A DNA stretch of 64,000 nt, taken from Pseudoalteromonas holothuriae. GTDB taxonomy: Bacteria; Pseudomonadota; Gammaproteobacteria; Enterobacterales; Alteromonadaceae. The position numbers and the translations under genes were made by a program. Below are positions 61,688 through 64,000 of this stretch, one piece after another; position 1 is the first letter of the stretch; every line of letters starts with the position of its first letter. The stretch lies in the NCBI RefSeq assembly GCF_945859825.1, contig NZ_CAMAPC010000005.1, positions 1 through 64,000 on the forward strand, read 5' to 3'. The notes beneath the pieces are model-generated. The model was not told the DNA's origin. It saw nothing but the letters and a program-made list of their open reading frames with translations, and did not search any database.

Positions 61688-63733
61688 CTAAGCGGCGGCG
61701 TTAATGCCGCTATGCCTTAGCAATGCATCTACTTTTGGCTCTCGACCTCTAAAGCGAGTAAACAACACCATAGGGGCTTCTGAGCCACCTTTTTCAAGGA
61801 TATTTTCCATAAACGCTCGACCTGTTTGCTCATTAAAAATACCGTCTTCTTCAAACTTAGAAAACGCATCTGCTGATAAAACCTCAGCCCATTTATACGA
61901 GTAATAACCCGCACTGTAACCGCCAGCAAAAATATGACTAAAGCCATGCTGAAAACGATTAAACTTAGGCGCTTGAATAACCGCTGTTTTTGCCCGAACA
62001 GCATCTAATGTTGATTGGATATTGCACCCTTCATCACCTTGGTAATCGGCATGAATATGGAAATCAAATAGGCTAAATTCAATCTGACGTAGCATGTGCA
62101 TAGCCGATTGATAGTTTTTAGCCGCTAGCAACTTATCTAATAACGCTTTAGGCAATGGTTCACCAGTTTCATAGTGACCAGAGATAAAGCCGAGCGCTTC
62201 TTCTTCATAACACCAGTTTTCTAAAAATTGACTTGGTAGCTCAACGGCATCCCACGCAACACCATTAATACCTGCCACTGGTGCTGCATCAACCTGCGTC
62301 AGCATATGGTGAATACCATGTCCAAACTCATGGAATAAAGTCGTTACTTCATTGTGAGTAAATAACGCAGGTTTATCGCCTACCGCTTTATTAAAATTAC
62401 ATACCAAATAAGCCACTGGTATTTGTAATTGACCGTTAGCACGAACCTTACGGTCCATGCAGTCATCCATCCACGCACCACCACGCTTATTTTCACGTGC
62501 GTATAAATCTAAATAAAACTGTCCTCTAAGCTGACCTTTTTGATCATGAATTGCAAAAAAGCGAACATCAGCATGATAAGTGTCAAAGTCTTTTAATTCT
62601 GTAACCGAGATACCAAATAAGCGCTCAACCGTTTTAAATAAACCAGTGAGTACTGTGTTTGCAGGGAAATAAGGCCGTAGTTGTTCATCCGAAATAGCAT
62701 ACTTTGCTTGCTTGAGTTTTTCGCCATAGTAACCGTAATCCCAAGCTTCTAACGCATCAATGTTATGCTGCTGTTTAGCAAACTCAACTAACTCAGCAAG
62801 TTCAGCTTGCGCTTGTGGCTTTGACTTTTCAGCTAAATCATTTAAAAACGCAAATACTTGCTCTGGTGACTCAGCCATTTTGGTTGCCAATGATTTATGT
62901 GCGTAACTATCAAAACCAAGTAACTGAGCTAGTTCATGGCGCAGTGCCAGCGCTTCGGTCATAACTTGAGAGTTATCAAATTCATTGGCATTGGGACCTT
63001 GATCTGATGCCCTGGTCACAAACGCACGGTACGCTTCTTCACGTAGCTGGCGATTATCTGCATAAGTCATCACAGGTAAATATGAAGGAACATCTAGAGT
63101 AAATATCCATCCATCTAAACTTTTCGACTCGGCTGTGTGCTTTGCCAGTGCCAGTGCAGACTCAGGTAAACCAGTTAACTGAGACTCATCAGTAATATGT
63201 TTTTGCCATGCTTGAGTTGCATCCATCACATTATTACCAAATTTAGCCGAAAGCTCAGATAAACGCGCAGTGATCTCGCCGTAACGCTTTTGGTTGCCTT
63301 GGCTTAATGCTATGCCCGACAAAGTAAAGTCACGTAGCTCATTCTCTATGGTTGTTTTCTGCGCGGTTGTTAGTTGAGCAAACTCATCCGATTCTTTAAT
63401 TGATTTATAAGCTTCATACAAACCTTGATGCTGACCAACATACGTAGAGTATTCAGACATAAGAGGTAGGCATTCATCATACGCTTTGCGTAATGCTTCA
63501 CTATTTACAACTGAGTGCATATGAGAAACAGGCGAGAACATTCTTGATAATTTATCGTCCGCTTCTTCAAGCGGTAGCACCAAGTTTTGCCAAGTGAACG
63601 ACTTATTCTTAAGCACTTTATCAATGGTTTCACGACAATGCGCAATAGCTTCTTTTAATGCTGGCACAATATGCTGTGGCTGAATTGCAGAAAACGGTGG
63701 TAGGCCTTCTAGCCCAATTAATGGGTTGCTCAT
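61688..63733 (-). CDS. prlC: Oligopeptidase A
   Basis: A 681-residue M3-family zinc metallopeptidase. The active-site motif FHEFGHGIHHM lies near residue 468, and the third ligand Glu is downstream in the family-typical ELPSQFLENW. The length equals E. coli OpdA/PrlC (680). It cleaves signal peptides and other short peptides in the cytoplasm. It is divergent from gor, as in related genomes, and has its own terminator. Confidence 0.95.
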   Translation of the reverse strand: MSNPLIGLEGLPPFSAIQPQHIVPALKEAIAHCRETIDKVLKNKSFTWQNLVLPLEEADDKLSRMFSPVSHMHSVVNSEALRKAYDECLPLMSEYSTYVGQHQGLYEAYKSIKESDEFAQLTTAQKTTIENELRDFTLSGIALSQGNQKRYGEITARLSELSAKFGNNVMDATQAWQKHITDESQLTGLPESALALAKHTAESKSLDGWIFTLDVPSYLPVMTYADNRQLREEAYRAFVTRASDQGPNANEFDNSQVMTEALALRHELAQLLGFDSYAHKSLATKMAESPEQVFAFLNDLAEKSKPQAQAELAELVEFAKQQHNIDALEAWDYGYYGEKLKQAKYAISDEQLRPYFPANTVLTGLFKTVERLFGISVTELKDFDTYHADVRFFAIHDQKGQLRGQFYLDLYARENKRGGAWMDDCMDRKVRANGQLQIPVAYLVCNFNKAVGDKPALFTHNEVTTLFHEFGHGIHHMLTQVDAAPVAGINGVAWDAVELPSQFLENWCYEEEALGFISGHYETGEPLPKALLDKLLAAKNYQSAMHMLRQIEFSLFDFHIHADYQGDEGCNIQSTLDAVRAKTAVIQAPKFNRFQHGFSHIFAGGYSAGYYSYKWAEVLSADAFSKFEEDGIFNEQTGRAFMENILEKGGSEAPMVLFTRFRGREPKVDALLRHSGINAAA

Positions 63734-63868
63734 AGTTTTTCTCTATATCGTTATTTAGGCTTATTGAGTTGAAATTGGGGCAAACGCCGCAATTACAAGT
63801 TAGACTGTTATTTTTTCCTACGTATCATGGTCTACATGTGCAAGCGTAGTATATTTTTCAAGAATTAA

Positions 63869-64000
<132 letters not shown>

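Overview
The window looks like a marine gammaproteobacterial chromosome, most likely Pseudoalteromonas or a close Alteromonadales relative. That is inferred from moderate AT richness, a secreted subtilase with two PPC domains, a contractile injection locus of the Afp/PVC/MAC type, and chromosomal genes yhiN, rsmJ, prlC and gor of gammaproteobacterial type. No rRNA, tRNA or CRISPR array was seen.

Region 1 (1-7057) is one end of a Tn7-like transposon: tnsA, tnsB, tnsC, a full-length tnsD/tniQ and a second, much shorter tniQ, all on the minus strand. Its end lies at 7057, where TGTGTAAT is followed inward by three TnsB-site-like repeats. It is inserted 3 nt after the stop codon of yhiN, which is probably its attachment site. 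The other end lies outside the window.

Region 2 (7061-10936) holds yhiN, a secreted S8 protease and a terminator shared with the next operon.

Region 3 (11015-34600, minus strand) is the structural operon of an extracellular contractile injection system (eCIS). In transcription order it encodes a possible PAAR-like protein, a holin, one sheath, two tube proteins, a DUF5908-type protein, a hub adaptor, a VgrG-like spike, a gp25-like protein, two large baseplate proteins, a 1672-aa fibre, a 1270-aa tape measure and three small proteins.

Region 4 (34779-41196) is an interruption of ordinary and secreted-protein genes (AlkB-like, DUF4177, YidD, TM2, M48 peptidase, repeat proteins) with transposase remnants.

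Region 5 (41569-48670, minus strand) is an effector bank. Five proteins begin with a Met-Tyr leader and carry an I/V-Q-R motif before different C-terminal domains (ADP-ribosyltransferase-like, GNAT-like, WHH nuclease and two unrecognised). A stand-alone DUF4157 protein, a truncated tyrosine recombinase, transposase remnants and an integron attC-like hairpin are mixed in.

Region 6 (48892-57036, minus strand) is the second eCIS operon: ECF sigma factor, NusG-family paralogue, phage-type lysozyme, AAA+ ATPase, DUF4255 terminator protein and three fibre or collar proteins. The sigma factor and NusG paralogue look like dedicated regulators, while the lysozyme and the distant holin form a split lysis module for release. 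A 13-nt element (GATGNGGCGGAGC) occurs both in the leader of the NusG paralogue and in the sheath leader 23 kb away; it is a candidate recruitment site for the paralogue.

Region 7 (57428-64000) is housekeeping: a chemoreceptor, rsmJ, a response regulator, prlC and the start of gor. From memory, yhiN, rsmJ, prlC and gor are close neighbours in E. coli, so the eCIS seems to sit inside an ancestral neighbourhood.
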